Shown: positions 35,607 through 45,317, numbered from the stretch's first letter. The stretch: DNA of 64,000 bases from Pandoraea eparura (GCF_902459725.1 NZ_CABPSH010000001.1:62001-126000), one strand, 5' to 3'. Numbers and translations are program-made. The notes: generated by a model from the letters alone, not told the origin.

Positions 35607-36463
35607 ACCGTCGCTCCTAAGAGTTTTCGCTTTCCCGGGCGCAGCGACGATGCGATGGAAGACAGCGCAAGCAGCACCAGCGTCGTCAGCAGCAGCGCCA
35701 CGGCCAGGGCGGCGCCGAAGTGGAAATCGAAAATGCTGGCGTATTGCTGATAGATCAGCATCGACATCACCGTCTTCTTGCCGCCGCTCAGGATGCTAGG
35801 AGTCACGTAAGCGCTGACGCTCAGCGTAAACACGATCAGCGAGCCGGCGATCACTCCCGGCATGCTCAGCGGAAAGGTGACTTTCAGGAATGAGACAACC
35901 GGTGTCGCCCCAAGATCCTGCGCGGCATGCTCAAGCGTCCGATCGATGTTCTGAAGCACCGCAGCAATCGTCAGCACCATGAAGGGAGTCATGATGTAAC
36001 TCATACCAATGACGATACTCAGCTCGCTGTTCAACAGCGCGAGTGGTCGATCGATGATGCCTCCCAACAAGAGGGACTGGTTCACGAGGCCCTCTCGGCC
36101 CAGGATGATCATCCACCCGAACGAGCGCACGATGTTGCTGGTGAAGAGCGGCGTGATCACCGCGATGTACAGCAGACGACGAAGCCACCGCCGCTGGACC
36201 ATGCGCGTCATCACGTACGCCAGGACATACCCAATCACGAAGGACACCAGCGTGACCCACAACGACACCCGCAAGGTGAACCACAGCACGTCGAAGTAGT
36301 ACCAGTCGCTCAGAAGCTTCGCATACTGGCTCACCCCAAAACCACCGTCGCCGGCACTCAGGCTGTCGACCATGACGACCGCGAACGGGACTGCGAAGAA
36401 AGCCAGCAGAAAAAGTAGAGGGATCGCCAGCAAGACGGCTGCTGCCCGCCAATCGATTTGCAT
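35603..36463 (-). CDS. ABC transporter permease, PotB-like
   Basis: 286 residues with six membrane segments and the EAA loop LEHAAQDLGATPVVSFLKVTFP. N-terminal signal-anchor (AAAVLLAIPLLFLLAFFAV). Pairs with the downstream PotC-like permease; starts 3 bp after the DUF4387 gene. Confidence 0.93.
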   Translation of the reverse strand: MQIDWRAAAVLLAIPLLFLLAFFAVPFAVVMVDSLSAGDGGFGVSQYAKLLSDWYYFDVLWFTLRVSLWVTLVSFVIGYVLAYVMTRMVQRRWLRRLLYIAVITPLFTSNIVRSFGWMIILGREGLVNQSLLLGGIIDRPLALLNSELSIVIGMSYIMTPFMVLTIAAVLQNIDRTLEHAAQDLGATPVVSFLKVTFPLSMPGVIAGSLIVFTLSVSAYVTPSILSGGKKTVMSMLIYQQYASIFDFHFGAALAVALLLTTLVLLALSSIASSLRPGKRKLLGATV

Positions 36464-36466
36464 AGC

Positions 36467-36796
36467 TCAGCGCCCCGCAAGATTGATGTAGTAGTCCAGA
36501 AGCGGTGCGTGCTGCTGGCAGCCGTACATGTCAGACTCGCCGAATGCCCCCTGCGCAAGGGGACGCCGCAAGGTCAGCTTGATCGCTCGGCCTCGCGGTA
36601 CCGCGAAGATGGAGGTCACCGAGGCTTCATCGACATCGAACAGCTTCGCGACGTTATGGCGGGTAAAGCTGCCTCCCGCCCACACCGCCTGGAAATCGTC
36701 GTCGCTATCAAACATCACGTCGAAGGTCAGCAGAAACGGGCCAGCATTCTTGCTCCGGATGATCGAAGCAATTTCTCGAAGAGGAGTGGTTTTCAT
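36467..36796 (-). CDS. DUF4387 protein (small partner of AtuA)
   Basis: 109 residues, typical DUF4387: LREIASIIRSKNAGPFLLTFDVMF, DVDEASVTSIFAVPRGRAIKLTLRRP, GCQQHAPLLDYYI. DUF4387 genes are habitually next to, or fused with, AtuA/DUF1446 genes; here ATG and the AtuA stop overlap (TGATG). It likely forms a complex with that protein. Reaction not established from sequence. Confidence 0.9.
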   Translation of the reverse strand: MKTTPLREIASIIRSKNAGPFLLTFDVMFDSDDDFQAVWAGGSFTRHNVAKLFDVDEASVTSIFAVPRGRAIKLTLRRPLAQGAFGESDMYGCQQHAPLLDYYINLAGR

Positions 36797-38148
36797 CAGG
36801 CGACAACCTCAATTTGGACGGGGAAATGCGCTGTGGCGGACGCCACCTTCATGAGATGGTAGGCGGAGAACTCGTAGACTGGCCCGGCGTCCAACTCCGA
36901 GGGCGAATAGGGAAATGCCAGGTTGCCGGCGGTGTTGAACTGCCCGTTCCAGCTGACATGGAGCAGCGAGCCGCTGATGAAGTGGGCAGCGGCGTGCGCA
37001 TCCTGTTGCTCGCTATCGACCACGTCGATGATCAGCCCCAGTTCGTGAGGCACATTTCCCTTGACCGGCTCTAAGGCCCCCATGACGCCGTTGCAGCCAT
37101 ACAGATGGAAGTGAATCTTCAGGCTCGGCCTCGCGAAATACGCCAGTGCGTTGCGCTTGGCATCTTCGAGTAACTGGTCGATGCGCGAGATCATGGTTGG
37201 GCAACGAACGCCAGCGATCGAGATCGAGCGGTAGCCGACGCAGCGGGCCCCCTCCAGCTTGACCCAATAGTCGGGCGTCGCCGAGAAGCGAGAGCCGGTG
37301 ACACGCACCTGACGCTCGTTGATCTGTTCGAACGCGCATTCGCTGAGGTCCAATTGATGGCCTGGCCCCGCTTGCAGGAACGGGTTTTCGCGCTCATACA
37401 AGGTATGCGCCGCCACCGAGGTCAGGGACGCCCGACGGTTGACGCTCCCTGGCTCGAGGGTGAATCCGTGGTCATCCACAAACGCCATCATCACGTCGGT
37501 GCCATGCGGCTCGGCCGAGAACGCACCACACTCAAGAATCTTGCCCATGTGAATTGCCAGGCCAGGATCCGCCCCCTTCCAGATCGGGAAGGCAGCGATC
37601 ACTGAATCGTCGCAGGCTCGTCCGGCGATAATGACTTGCGCACCTTGCTCCAAGGCTTCCACGATGGGTTCGTGCCCCATCTGCGCGACAATCGTCTCGC
37701 TTGCCAAGGCAACCTCTTCAGAAAGCGCGACTCCCGCCTCGAAGTCCGCGACCTCGCCTTTGCGCACTGCGGCAGCGACGACCTCACTCGGAATGTCGGA
37801 ATAGATTTTGGCGAGCTTGAACGTCAGGCCGTTCTCCCGGCCGACCTCCCTGGCAATCTCGGCTACGTCATCGACGTGACGCCGAGTGCCTGCGCCACCG
37901 GTGCTGCCAACGATGAGCGGGATCTTGGCTGCGCAAGCGGCCTTGATGAGCTGCGTCAGCTCCCGCTTGATTCCGAAACGCGAAACCAGGGGCTCGCCAG
38001 AGCCCAGGTAATGGGGGCCAGGGTCGGTCGATCCAGCATCGACGGCGATGACATCGGGTCGCAGCGACATACCGCGGGCGAGCGCTTCTGGATCGAAGCC
38101 GTACCCGAGGGTGCAGGTCGGCGTCAGGATGCATATTGGCTTGTTCAT
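36796..38148 (-). CDS. AtuA/DUF1446-family protein (acyclic terpene utilisation type)
   Basis: 450 residues from ATG 38148 (MNKPICILTP). An in-frame ATG at 38178 that overlaps the ATPase stop (TGATG) is a coupled alternative. Family pattern: LGYGFDPEALARGM, VDAGSTDPGPHYLGSG, IVGSTGGAGTRRHVDD, IIAGRACDDSVIAAFP, FTLEPGSVNRRASL, RVTGSRFSATPDYWVKLEGA. AtuA relatives occur in citronellate/geraniate utilisation and in many uncharacterised acid-degradation operons. Here it sits among transport and CoA genes, so it probably processes the imported acid or its CoA ester. Confidence 0.9.
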   Translation of the reverse strand: MNKPICILTPTCTLGYGFDPEALARGMSLRPDVIAVDAGSTDPGPHYLGSGEPLVSRFGIKRELTQLIKAACAAKIPLIVGSTGGAGTRRHVDDVAEIAREVGRENGLTFKLAKIYSDIPSEVVAAAVRKGEVADFEAGVALSEEVALASETIVAQMGHEPIVEALEQGAQVIIAGRACDDSVIAAFPIWKGADPGLAIHMGKILECGAFSAEPHGTDVMMAFVDDHGFTLEPGSVNRRASLTSVAAHTLYERENPFLQAGPGHQLDLSECAFEQINERQVRVTGSRFSATPDYWVKLEGARCVGYRSISIAGVRCPTMISRIDQLLEDAKRNALAYFARPSLKIHFHLYGCNGVMGALEPVKGNVPHELGLIIDVVDSEQQDAHAAAHFISGSLLHVSWNGQFNTAGNLAFPYSPSELDAGPVYEFSAYHLMKVASATAHFPVQIEVVA

Positions 38149-38177
38149 GATTTCGTGGCTTTCGTTAAAGGAGCGCA

Positions 38178-39254
38178 TCAATGCGTGAGAATCCGGGCGT
38201 CGCTGCTCGACCACGCAAAAGGCAGCGATTCGCCGATAGAAAATTGCCGCTGCGTGCTCTTGTGCGACACCACAATTTCGTCGGCGATGTCGCAGGAAAC
38301 GTAGATCCGCGTGATTGGACCGGCATACACAACGTCGCGGACAATGCCGGTGAAGTGCAGGAGATCCGGATTCCTGGTTCCCTCCACGACCTGGATGCGT
38401 TCGGGTCGGACCATCAGCGTGACGTCTTGCTCGCGCGGGGACGTGGTGCCGTAAGGAAGCACCACGTCGCCCCGATGGGTTCGCAGCACGCCCGATGCAT
38501 CCACGCGGCAGGCAATCAGGTTGGCCTCACCGATGAAATCCGCCACGAACCGGCTCGCCGGGTTGTCGTAGATATCTTCCCCGGTGCCGACCTGCTCGAT
38601 ACGCCCGTTCGACATGACGACGATGCGATCGGCCATGACCAAGGCTTCTTCCTGGTCGTGTGTGACGATCACGAAGGTCATGCCCAGTCGCTCGTGCAGC
38701 CGCTTAAGCTCCAGTTGCATTCGCTTTCGCAGCTTCAGGTCCAAGGCAGCGAGCGGTTCATCCAACAAAAGCACCTTCGGCCGGTTGACAACCGCGCGGG
38801 CAAGCGCCACACGCTGTTGTTGGCCACCCGACAATTGCGCCGGATAGCGGTCCGCAAACTTCTCCATGCCGACCAGTACGAGCGCGTTCATGACCTGCTC
38901 GTCGAGTTCGACGCCGCGAATGCCGAGCCGGCGCAAACCGAAGGCGACGTTGTTATTCACCGTCATGTGCGGGAACAGCGCATAGTTCTGGAACACCGTG
39001 TTCACCGGCCGTCGGTGCGGCGGATCCGCCAGCACCGAGCGGCTGTCGATCGTCAGATCCCCTGAGGTAGGCGTCACGAAACCTGCGATGGTTCTCAGAA
39101 GCGTCGTCTTTCCACACCCGCTGGGGCCCAGCAGTGCGAGAAACTCGCCGGCATGGATGTCCAGGTTCACGTTGTCGAGAACCGTGGAAGCCCCGTATTG
39201 CTTGACGATCCGGTCGAGTCGGATCAGCGGCGGTCGATGACTCGTGGCGCTCAT
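38178..39254 (-). CDS. ABC transporter ATPase, PotA-like
   Basis: 358 residues from ATG 39254 (MSATSHRPPL). Walker A LLGPSGCGKTTLLRT, Q-loop region FQNYALFPHMTV, signature LSGGQQQRVALARA, Walker B VLLLDEPLAALD, switch His VIVTHDQEEALV, then a TOBE-type C-terminal domain. Energises the PotB/PotC-like permeases encoded downstream. Confidence 0.95.
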   Translation of the reverse strand: MSATSHRPPLIRLDRIVKQYGASTVLDNVNLDIHAGEFLALLGPSGCGKTTLLRTIAGFVTPTSGDLTIDSRSVLADPPHRRPVNTVFQNYALFPHMTVNNNVAFGLRRLGIRGVELDEQVMNALVLVGMEKFADRYPAQLSGGQQQRVALARAVVNRPKVLLLDEPLAALDLKLRKRMQLELKRLHERLGMTFVIVTHDQEEALVMADRIVVMSNGRIEQVGTGEDIYDNPASRFVADFIGEANLIACRVDASGVLRTHRGDVVLPYGTTSPREQDVTLMVRPERIQVVEGTRNPDLLHFTGIVRDVVYAGPITRIYVSCDIADEIVVSHKSTQRQFSIGESLPFAWSSSDARILTH

Positions 39255-39276
39255 GGCGTGTGGATGGGGGTAAAGG

Positions 39277-40317
39277 TCAGCGCGCAATTGCTTTGTTCCA
39301 CTGATCGTTGATGGAAGCACGCTGGGCGTTCACGGCATTCCAGTCCGGGATCACCAGGTTCTTGACCGAGCCAGTCGGCCCCCAGGGCATGCGCGCCTTG
39401 GCCTCAGGCGTCAGCACAACATCGCTCGTGGCAGGACCGATGAAAAGCCGGTTGCTCATACAGGCAGCGCGGGCGGGTGCGATCGCAAAGTCGATGAAGG
39501 CGCGAGCCGCGTCCGCGTTCTTGGTCCCGCGAATCAGGTGCAACCGGATATCGCCCCCCAGTGCGCCTTCCTTGGGAACGACGTAGGCGATCGGCAACTG
39601 CTTGGCCACCATCGACCAGGCGGCGGACGCATAGTGCGCGCCGACCGTCACCTCGCCGGACTGGAAGCTGTTCGTCGCGGTCCCCGAGGAATCGAAGAAT
39701 GCGAAGGACTTGAGCGCCTTCATCCGGCTGATCCCTTTGCTTTGGTCAGTCGGCGTTCCGCCGGCGATGGAATTGATCATCATCAGAAACGGAATGCCCA
39801 TCGCGTTCGCGGGGCTGGGCACGGTGACAATGCCGGCATACTGCGGCGACCAGAGATCGCTCCAGGACGTGGGCGGTGTCTTCACTTCCTTGGTGTTGTA
39901 AACCAGGCCCAGCGCATAGAAGCCGGTGCTGACGGCGTAGGGCTTTCCATCGGCAGCGCGGTACAGGCCTTCCGGAATAATCTTGCCCAGGCCCGGCATT
40001 CGCGCCGAGTCGAGGGTATCGAGCACGCCTGCTTCGGCGGCAAGCTCCGAGACGCCGCCATCCAGCCATGCGACGTCAATGGTCGGATTTCCACGTTGCT
40101 GCTTGAGCTTGGCGAGTGTCACGCCGGATACGCCCGGCTCGGGAGTCACGGTGATGCCGGTTGACTTGGTGAACGGCTGCGAGATGCAGTCCCTGATAGC
40201 GTCGCCCCACTCGCCCCCGTACGTTGCCACGGTGATATTCGCGGAATGGGCAAGGGATGCCGCAGAGATGCCTGCGACAGCTGCGGCCACTTTCTTCAAA
40301 TTGAATCTTGTCGACAT
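39277..40317 (-). CDS. periplasmic solute-binding protein, PotD-like
   Basis: 346 residues from ATG 40317 with AGAGGAG 6 nt upstream. Signal peptide (MSTRFNLKKVAAAVAGISAA, cleavage near HSA-NIT). Mature part has ITVATYGGEWGDAIRD, IDVAWLDGGVSELAAEAGVL, YAVSTGFYALGLVYNTKEV and SWSDLWSPQYAGIVTVPSP, all spermidine/putrescine/iron-type binding protein features. First gene of the operon; the 157-bp gap to the divergent LysR gene should hold the promoter and LysR site. Confidence 0.93.
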   Translation of the reverse strand: MSTRFNLKKVAAAVAGISAASLAHSANITVATYGGEWGDAIRDCISQPFTKSTGITVTPEPGVSGVTLAKLKQQRGNPTIDVAWLDGGVSELAAEAGVLDTLDSARMPGLGKIIPEGLYRAADGKPYAVSTGFYALGLVYNTKEVKTPPTSWSDLWSPQYAGIVTVPSPANAMGIPFLMMINSIAGGTPTDQSKGISRMKALKSFAFFDSSGTATNSFQSGEVTVGAHYASAAWSMVAKQLPIAYVVPKEGALGGDIRLHLIRGTKNADAARAFIDFAIAPARAACMSNRLFIGPATSDVVLTPEAKARMPWGPTGSVKNLVIPDWNAVNAQRASINDQWNKAIAR

Positions 40318-40474
40318 GTTGCTCCTCTTGTAGGTAAAGAATTCACATCGAGTGGTCACGACCGCAACCTGAGCGTTAGTCCCCATGCTCGCGATTCGTT
40401 AAGGGCAGTGTCATTAAATCCCCCATAGATTTCAACTGATATTATTTGGGTGTTCCATTCTCTGAGGTTATGCA

Positions 40475-41416
40475 ATGTGGCAAATAAGGCAAATCGAGGC
40501 CTTCGCAGCCGTAGTAAAGGAAGGGGGGCTGACACGGGCCGCTGAGAAGCTGCACATTTCGCAGCCGGCGGTGAGCAAACTCGTGTCGTCCCTTGAGCGG
40601 AGTTGCGGGTTCAAGTTGTTCCACCGGAATGGCAACCGGCTGACAATGACGGCGGAGGGGGACCTGCTTTTCGCAGAGGTGCAGCAGATGATGGTGAGCA
40701 CCGAGGAGATACGTAACAAGGCCGAGGAGATTCGCGAGAAGCGATTCGGGTCGCTTCACGTCGCAGCGTTTCCCGCCCTGAGCGCCCATGCGCTACCGAC
40801 CATCGTGAGCGATTTCATCCGCATGCATCCTGGCGTGCGGCCCTTGGTTACGAGCCGCAGTTCGTCGTACCTGATCGACTGGGTGACAGCTCAGAGAAGC
40901 GACCTCGGGGTGGCCCTGCTTGCCCAGGAGCGCCCGGGCCTCGCTTTCACACGAATACTCGAAGTGGAAGGGGTTTGCGTGCTGCCGCCCAATCACCGCC
41001 TCAAGCGCGCCCGGGTCATCCGTCCCAGTGATATAGACCGGGAGCCCTTCATCTCTCTGAGCACCAACGACAGATCACGCTTCCTGGTCGAAGAGTTCTT
41101 TCGTGGCCGCGAGCATCTGCGTAACATCGTGGCCGAGATGCAGATGTCGCAGGGCGCTTGCCAGATGGTCACCGACGGTACCGGCGTGTCCATCGTCGAA
41201 CCGTTCTCGGCCATGAGCTTTGCGCCGGGATCATTTCTGATCAAGCGAATCGAACCCAAGGTCTACTTCGACGTTTGGTTGATGTACCCGACGCACAGGC
41301 CCATGTCGAAGATTGCCGCTGCGTTTGCCCGGTTCCTGCATGCGGAACTCGAGCGCAGGCTGACCGAATTTCGGGTCGGATTTCAGTCGTTCCCGATGGA
41401 TCTCGATCAAACGTGA
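40475..41416 (+). CDS. LysR-family transcriptional regulator, divergent from transport/CoA operon
   Basis: 313 residues, GAGG before ATG 40475. N-terminal winged helix (IRQIEAFAAVVKEGGLTRAA, LHISQPAVSKLVSSLERSCGFKLFHRNGNRLTMT) and a type-2 periplasmic-binding effector domain (about 95-300). The divergent arrangement makes it the probable activator of the potD-like operon, using the intermediate or substrate acid as inducer. Confidence 0.93.
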   Translation: MWQIRQIEAFAAVVKEGGLTRAAEKLHISQPAVSKLVSSLERSCGFKLFHRNGNRLTMTAEGDLLFAEVQQMMVSTEEIRNKAEEIREKRFGSLHVAAFPALSAHALPTIVSDFIRMHPGVRPLVTSRSSSYLIDWVTAQRSDLGVALLAQERPGLAFTRILEVEGVCVLPPNHRLKRARVIRPSDIDREPFISLSTNDRSRFLVEEFFRGREHLRNIVAEMQMSQGACQMVTDGTGVSIVEPFSAMSFAPGSFLIKRIEPKVYFDVWLMYPTHRPMSKIAAAFARFLHAELERRLTEFRVGFQSFPMDLDQT

Positions 41417-41465
41417 CAAGCGGCTCGCCAAGCGAGCCCGCAACACGGAACCCGACGCGGCGGAA

Positions 41466-42371
41466 TCAAGGATTCGGCGACTGGGCTACCTCAGCCTCGA
41501 TCCATCGTCGGAACGCCTGCAGGGGCGGATAGTCTTCCCGTGCGATCGGCCAGGCGAGGTAGTAGTTGTCAGTGCTCTGCATTGGCCAGTCGACGGCGGG
41601 CACCAGATCGCCACGCGACAGTTCATCCTGGATAAGTAGGGTGGGCAGCAGCGCAACGCCCAGCCCTGCGACTGCAGCCTGCGTGGCCACCGAGAACTGG
41701 TCCACCAGCATGCCGTGCACCTCGTCGAACCCCACGCCGGCGGCCTGCAACCAGCGCTCCCATGCGTCCGGACGACTGACGAGGTGAACCAGCGGAGCCC
41801 GCAGCAGATCATCAGGCTTCTGCACCTTGTATTGCGACCGAAAGGCCGGGCTGCAGGCTGGGAGAATGGTCTCCTTCATCAGGCAATCGAGCCGCGCGCC
41901 TGCCCACTCGGGCGCGCCGTAGTGGATGGCCGCGTCCAGCTGGTCCACCTTGAAATCGAAAGGCGCCAAACGCGTTGCCAGGTTGATCGTCACGCCGGGA
42001 TGGGCAGCGAGGAACTTCGGCAGCCGGGGCACGAGCCAGCGCGCCCCGAAGGTCGGAAGGATCGCGAGGTTGAGCGTACCGCCTTGCGGGTTCGCACGAA
42101 AGCCCAACGTTGCCGTGGCGATCAGTTGGAGTGCGCAACGGATCTCCTGCGCATAGATTTCACCTGAGACGGTCAGGCGGACTGTCTGCCGGTCTCTCAC
42201 GAAGAGTTCCGCGCCGAGTTTCTCCTCCAGGCTTCGAATCTGCCGACTGACCGCGCTCTGGGTCAGATTCAACTCCTCGGCCGCTGCGGTGAAGCTCTGC
42301 AACCTGGCGGCAGCCTCGAAGGCCGTCAGCACGTTCATCGGCGCGAGAAATCGACGAGGGAGCAACGGCAT
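41466..42371 (-). CDS. LysR-family regulator, GcvA-like
   Basis: 301 residues from ATG 42371, chosen because AAGGA lies 6 nt upstream. Winged helix (LTAFEAAARLQSFTAAAEEL, LTQSAVSRQIRSLEEKLGAELFVRDRQTVRLT) and effector domain starting LNLAILPTFGARWLVPRLPKF, the GcvA-like group. Convergent with the first LysR and divergent from the FAD oxidoreductase 540 bp away, which it may control. Confidence 0.92.
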   Translation of the reverse strand: MPLLPRRFLAPMNVLTAFEAAARLQSFTAAAEELNLTQSAVSRQIRSLEEKLGAELFVRDRQTVRLTVSGEIYAQEIRCALQLIATATLGFRANPQGGTLNLAILPTFGARWLVPRLPKFLAAHPGVTINLATRLAPFDFKVDQLDAAIHYGAPEWAGARLDCLMKETILPACSPAFRSQYKVQKPDDLLRAPLVHLVSRPDAWERWLQAAGVGFDEVHGMLVDQFSVATQAAVAGLGVALLPTLLIQDELSRGDLVPAVDWPMQSTDNYYLAWPIAREDYPPLQAFRRWIEAEVAQSPNP

Positions 42372-42911
42372 GGTCATTCCTTGCAAGCATGATATTGGAC
42401 CGAAATATCGTTTGCCATTGTAGTGATTGATTTCGAGAATCGTGCCACCAACAACCCTCCAGTGATTCGGCCAAAGAATGATCGACGCAACTTTTAGCGC
42501 CCCCCCTTCCCGACGCATGCGCAAAACGAATGAGCGGCTCGTTGCGATCGACGAAATGCGCGCGCGCTTCGCCAGCGCCTTATCGACCTTGCACCACAGC
42601 AAAATTTCGCGGTACGGCACGACGGTCGGCCAAACCAATGCGGACGCCGTTCATTGCCCCTTCGGGAGGCGGCCCGGCCGGAATGTCAAGGCGGCACCCG
42701 CCATCCACCGGTTACGGGTCATCAATTCCCTGCACCGGCTGGAATTGGCCACCGCCCCCGCACGCCGAAACACAGCTGCGCGAATCCCAGGCAAGCGTAA
42801 CATCTTCACGCCACAAGCGCTGACACACGCCGACCTGTATGGAATCGCGCCGACATCCGGCGATGTCTTCGCTGCTCCACAGCCATTCGAAAACTTGATT
42901 GGAGCGGCCCA
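42372..42911. other. intergenic region between LysR and FAD oxidoreductase genes
   Basis: 540 bp. Open frames on both strands exist (for example 42478-42915 plus) but show no family pattern and no good ribosome site. Probable promoters plus decayed DNA. The useful signal is GGAG 8 nt before ATG 42912. Confidence 0.35.
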
Positions 42912-44204
42912 ATGAACGGCGACCCGAATTCACATGGCCTGTGGGAAGCATCTGCACCGACGTGCCCGGCATCTGGTGCATTGCGCGAGCACATCGAGGT
43001 CGAAGTGGCGATCATCGGCGCAGGATTCACCGGCACGTCCGCAGCGCTGCATCTGGCGGAAGGCGGGATGCGTGTCGCCATCCTGGAAGCGCAGGAGGTC
43101 GGTTTTGGCGCCTCGGGGAGAAACGTCGGCCTGGTCAATGCGGGGATGTGGGTCATGCCCTCCGTCCTGATGGAGCATCTCGGCACCGACCACGGCAAGC
43201 GGCTACTGGAGCTACTCGGGAACGCACCTTCCGTGGTATTCGAACTAGTGCGGCGCCACGGCATAGCGTGCGAACCGGTACGCAACGGGACGTTGCATTG
43301 CGCGGTCGGCAACGCCGGCGTTGTGGAGGTGACGGAACGTACACGCCAATGGATGGCGCTGGGCGCGCCCGTAGAGTTGTGCGACGCGCAACGCACACGA
43401 GCGCTGACAGGGACCGGCGCTTACAAGGCTTCGCTGCTAGATCGAAGGGCGGGCACGATCCAGCCGCTGGCTTATGTGCGGGGTCTGGCAACCGCCGCAA
43501 TGCAGGCAGGCGCAAGCCTTTACACCCACACCTGGGTGACGGGCGCTCGAAAGGAAGGCGAGAACTGGCACCTGGAGACCGCCAGCGGTGCGTCTGTGTC
43601 CGCCAAGTGGGTCATTGTTGCCACGGACGCGTACACGGCAACCAACGGCTTGTGGTCAGGCATCCGAACCGAGCAGGTCAAACTGCCCTACTTCAATCTG
43701 GCAACGTCCCCTTTGCCGCGCCACCTCAGCGAGTCGATCCTGCCGCTACGGCATGGACTGTGGGACACCCGCCACGTACTGTCGTCGCTAAGGTTTGATG
43801 CGGCAGGGCGTCTGGTGTTTGGCAGCGTGGGTTCCCTGCGCGGCGCCGGCCGCGCCATCCACCACGACTGGGGGCGGCGCGCGCTCGCTCGCCTTTTTCC
43901 TGCGCTCAAGGACATCCAGTTCGAACATGAGTGGTACGGCACGATCGGCATGACTCAGGATGCCCTGCCGCGCTTGCACTTTCTCGATCACAACGTCGTT
44001 TCTTTCAGCGGCTTCAACGGCAGAGGCATTGCTCCGGGTACCGTTTTTGGAAGAGAGCTGGCGAGGCTCATTCTCGGCGATATCCATGTGTCCGATCTGC
44101 CGCTCCCGGTAACGCCCGTGACCCGGGCAAACCTGCGTATATTGCGGGAGCTTGGCTACGAAACCGGAGCGAAGCTGTTTCACGCGGTGGATGCGCGTAT
44201 TTGA
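42912..44204 (+). CDS. FAD-dependent oxidoreductase (DAO family, PuuB-like)
   Basis: 430 residues. FAD-binding VEVAIIGAGFTGTSAALHLAEGGMRVAILEA, then GFGASGRNVGLVNAG, YVRGLATAAMQAGASLY and C-terminal FSGFNGRGIAPGTVFGRELARLI. The family oxidises secondary or primary amines of amino acids and polyamine derivatives (gamma-glutamylputrescine oxidase, glycine/sarcosine oxidases). Clearly homologous to the protein at 49142-50521. Next to the GcvA-like LysR, which may regulate it. Confidence 0.9.
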   Translation: MNGDPNSHGLWEASAPTCPASGALREHIEVEVAIIGAGFTGTSAALHLAEGGMRVAILEAQEVGFGASGRNVGLVNAGMWVMPSVLMEHLGTDHGKRLLELLGNAPSVVFELVRRHGIACEPVRNGTLHCAVGNAGVVEVTERTRQWMALGAPVELCDAQRTRALTGTGAYKASLLDRRAGTIQPLAYVRGLATAAMQAGASLYTHTWVTGARKEGENWHLETASGASVSAKWVIVATDAYTATNGLWSGIRTEQVKLPYFNLATSPLPRHLSESILPLRHGLWDTRHVLSSLRFDAAGRLVFGSVGSLRGAGRAIHHDWGRRALARLFPALKDIQFEHEWYGTIGMTQDALPRLHFLDHNVVSFSGFNGRGIAPGTVFGRELARLILGDIHVSDLPLPVTPVTRANLRILRELGYETGAKLFHAVDARI

Positions 44205-44546
44205 GGGCAAGCATGACTGTAGTGGCCTGATGAATCCAGACACTGATTTAGGCCAGAATACTCGCCATGAAGATGTGTCTGATGACCCAGCAACGCGCAC
44301 GTTTTCCCGGGAGTTCAAACCACAAGCTGCGATTCTGGTACTCGACTAGGGTTACCCCAGCCGCTATCCTCAATCGCTTCGCACACCTCAGCCCGCCGCG
44401 ACCGTCGCAATGCAATCAATCCGCCCGTGGTGAGGGGCATTACGATCTTAACCTACTTGTGCAACAAACGCTGAACATCGCGACGAAACCCGGCCGTCGA
44501 AGACATTATAAAGACTGGGCATGAGCACCGAGGTCCGCTGGGCGAG

Positions 44547-44570
44547 ATTGGAGGCCAACAGGCCTCCAAT
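44547..44570. terminator. 10-bp perfect inverted repeat downstream of a minus-strand gene
   Basis: ATTGGAGGCC and GGCCTCCAAT around AACA. It lies 35 bp after the DUF937-like stop; no T-run, so termination is likely but not certain. No gene is supported in 44205-44604. Confidence 0.5.
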
Positions 44571-44604
44571 CATTAGCGCTATCAGGACTGGCCTGAGAAC
44601 AAAC

Positions 44605-44985
44605 TCACGCGAGCTTTTCCTTCAGGAACGCCATGAGATACGGAGTAGCGGCGGCGGCCACCGTCGATGCGGTGGACGGGTCGATGCCCATTCTCCCCGC
44701 GAGCGACTCAGCCACCCGGCCGGTCAGGATACCTTCCCCACCTTCGGTCAGTGACTTGAAAAATCCGTCGCCTCGGACCAGGCCTGAGGCGAAGGCTGCA
44801 AAAAAGCTCCGCCCCGCATGCTCGCCCATCAGACCACCACTCTGCTCTTCAACGTGGGCGTGCGCGGTCTCTGCGGCCTGGCTCAGCATTTGCTGTGCGT
44901 CATCCGCACCGATGCCTTGCGCCGCCAGTGCTTGGGCGGCCTGGCTCCCATGCTCGGAGGCCAGAAATTCAGAAACGAGTTGCCC
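44605..44985 (-). pseudogene. DUF937-like small protein, 5' end lost or unclear
   Basis: The frame is open from about 44985 to the stop at 44605: LGQLVSEFLASEHGSQAAQA...FFAAFASGLVRGDGF...IDPSTASTVAAAATPYLMAFL, resembling DUF937/YidB-type proteins of unknown function. An internal ATG at 44889 gives 94 residues, but the conserved part starts earlier and no proper start is seen before the sequence changes into an EAL fragment, so the 5' end was probably removed by rearrangement. Confidence 0.5.
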
Positions 44986-45317
44986 TAGCCGACGTAGATG
45001 AAGTGCCGTCTCATCGTGACCAGCGCGAAATGTTCGGTTTCGAGCAGATCAAGATCGACAGACACATCATGACTCTCGAAGAGGACGAGCGCCGGCAGCG
45101 CCTGACAGCGGTGGTCAGTGCTGTTCGTCCTTTAGGGGGCGCCATGGTTGCGCAAGGCGTAGAGAGCGCCAATAATCATGCAGTGGTCAGCCAGGCAGAG
45201 ATTGAACTGGTGCGGGGATTCTTTTGCGGGCGAACCATGCCCCTAAGCCTTTTGCTCACATGTCTGGAGGCCGCCGGGGTATCGCTTCGGATGCGAAAGA
45301 AAGGTCGCTGGAAATAA
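44986..45317 (+). pseudogene. EAL-domain C-terminal remnant
   Basis: The frame reads FGFEQIKIDRHIM, VVSAVRPLGGAMVAQGVES, QAEIELVRGFFCGRTMPLSLL, corresponding to the KIDR-AEGVE-QGFxxGRPMP part of EAL domains. The catalytic EAL motif and N-terminal half are absent and the start abuts the DUF937-like gene. Leftover of a c-di-GMP phosphodiesterase gene cut at about 44985; ends 47 bp before the next c-di-GMP gene. Confidence 0.7.

Noticed and set aside
42478-42915. 145-codon frame before the FAD oxidoreductase
   Set aside because: No family similarity, no ribosome site, and it overlaps the well-supported start at 42912.
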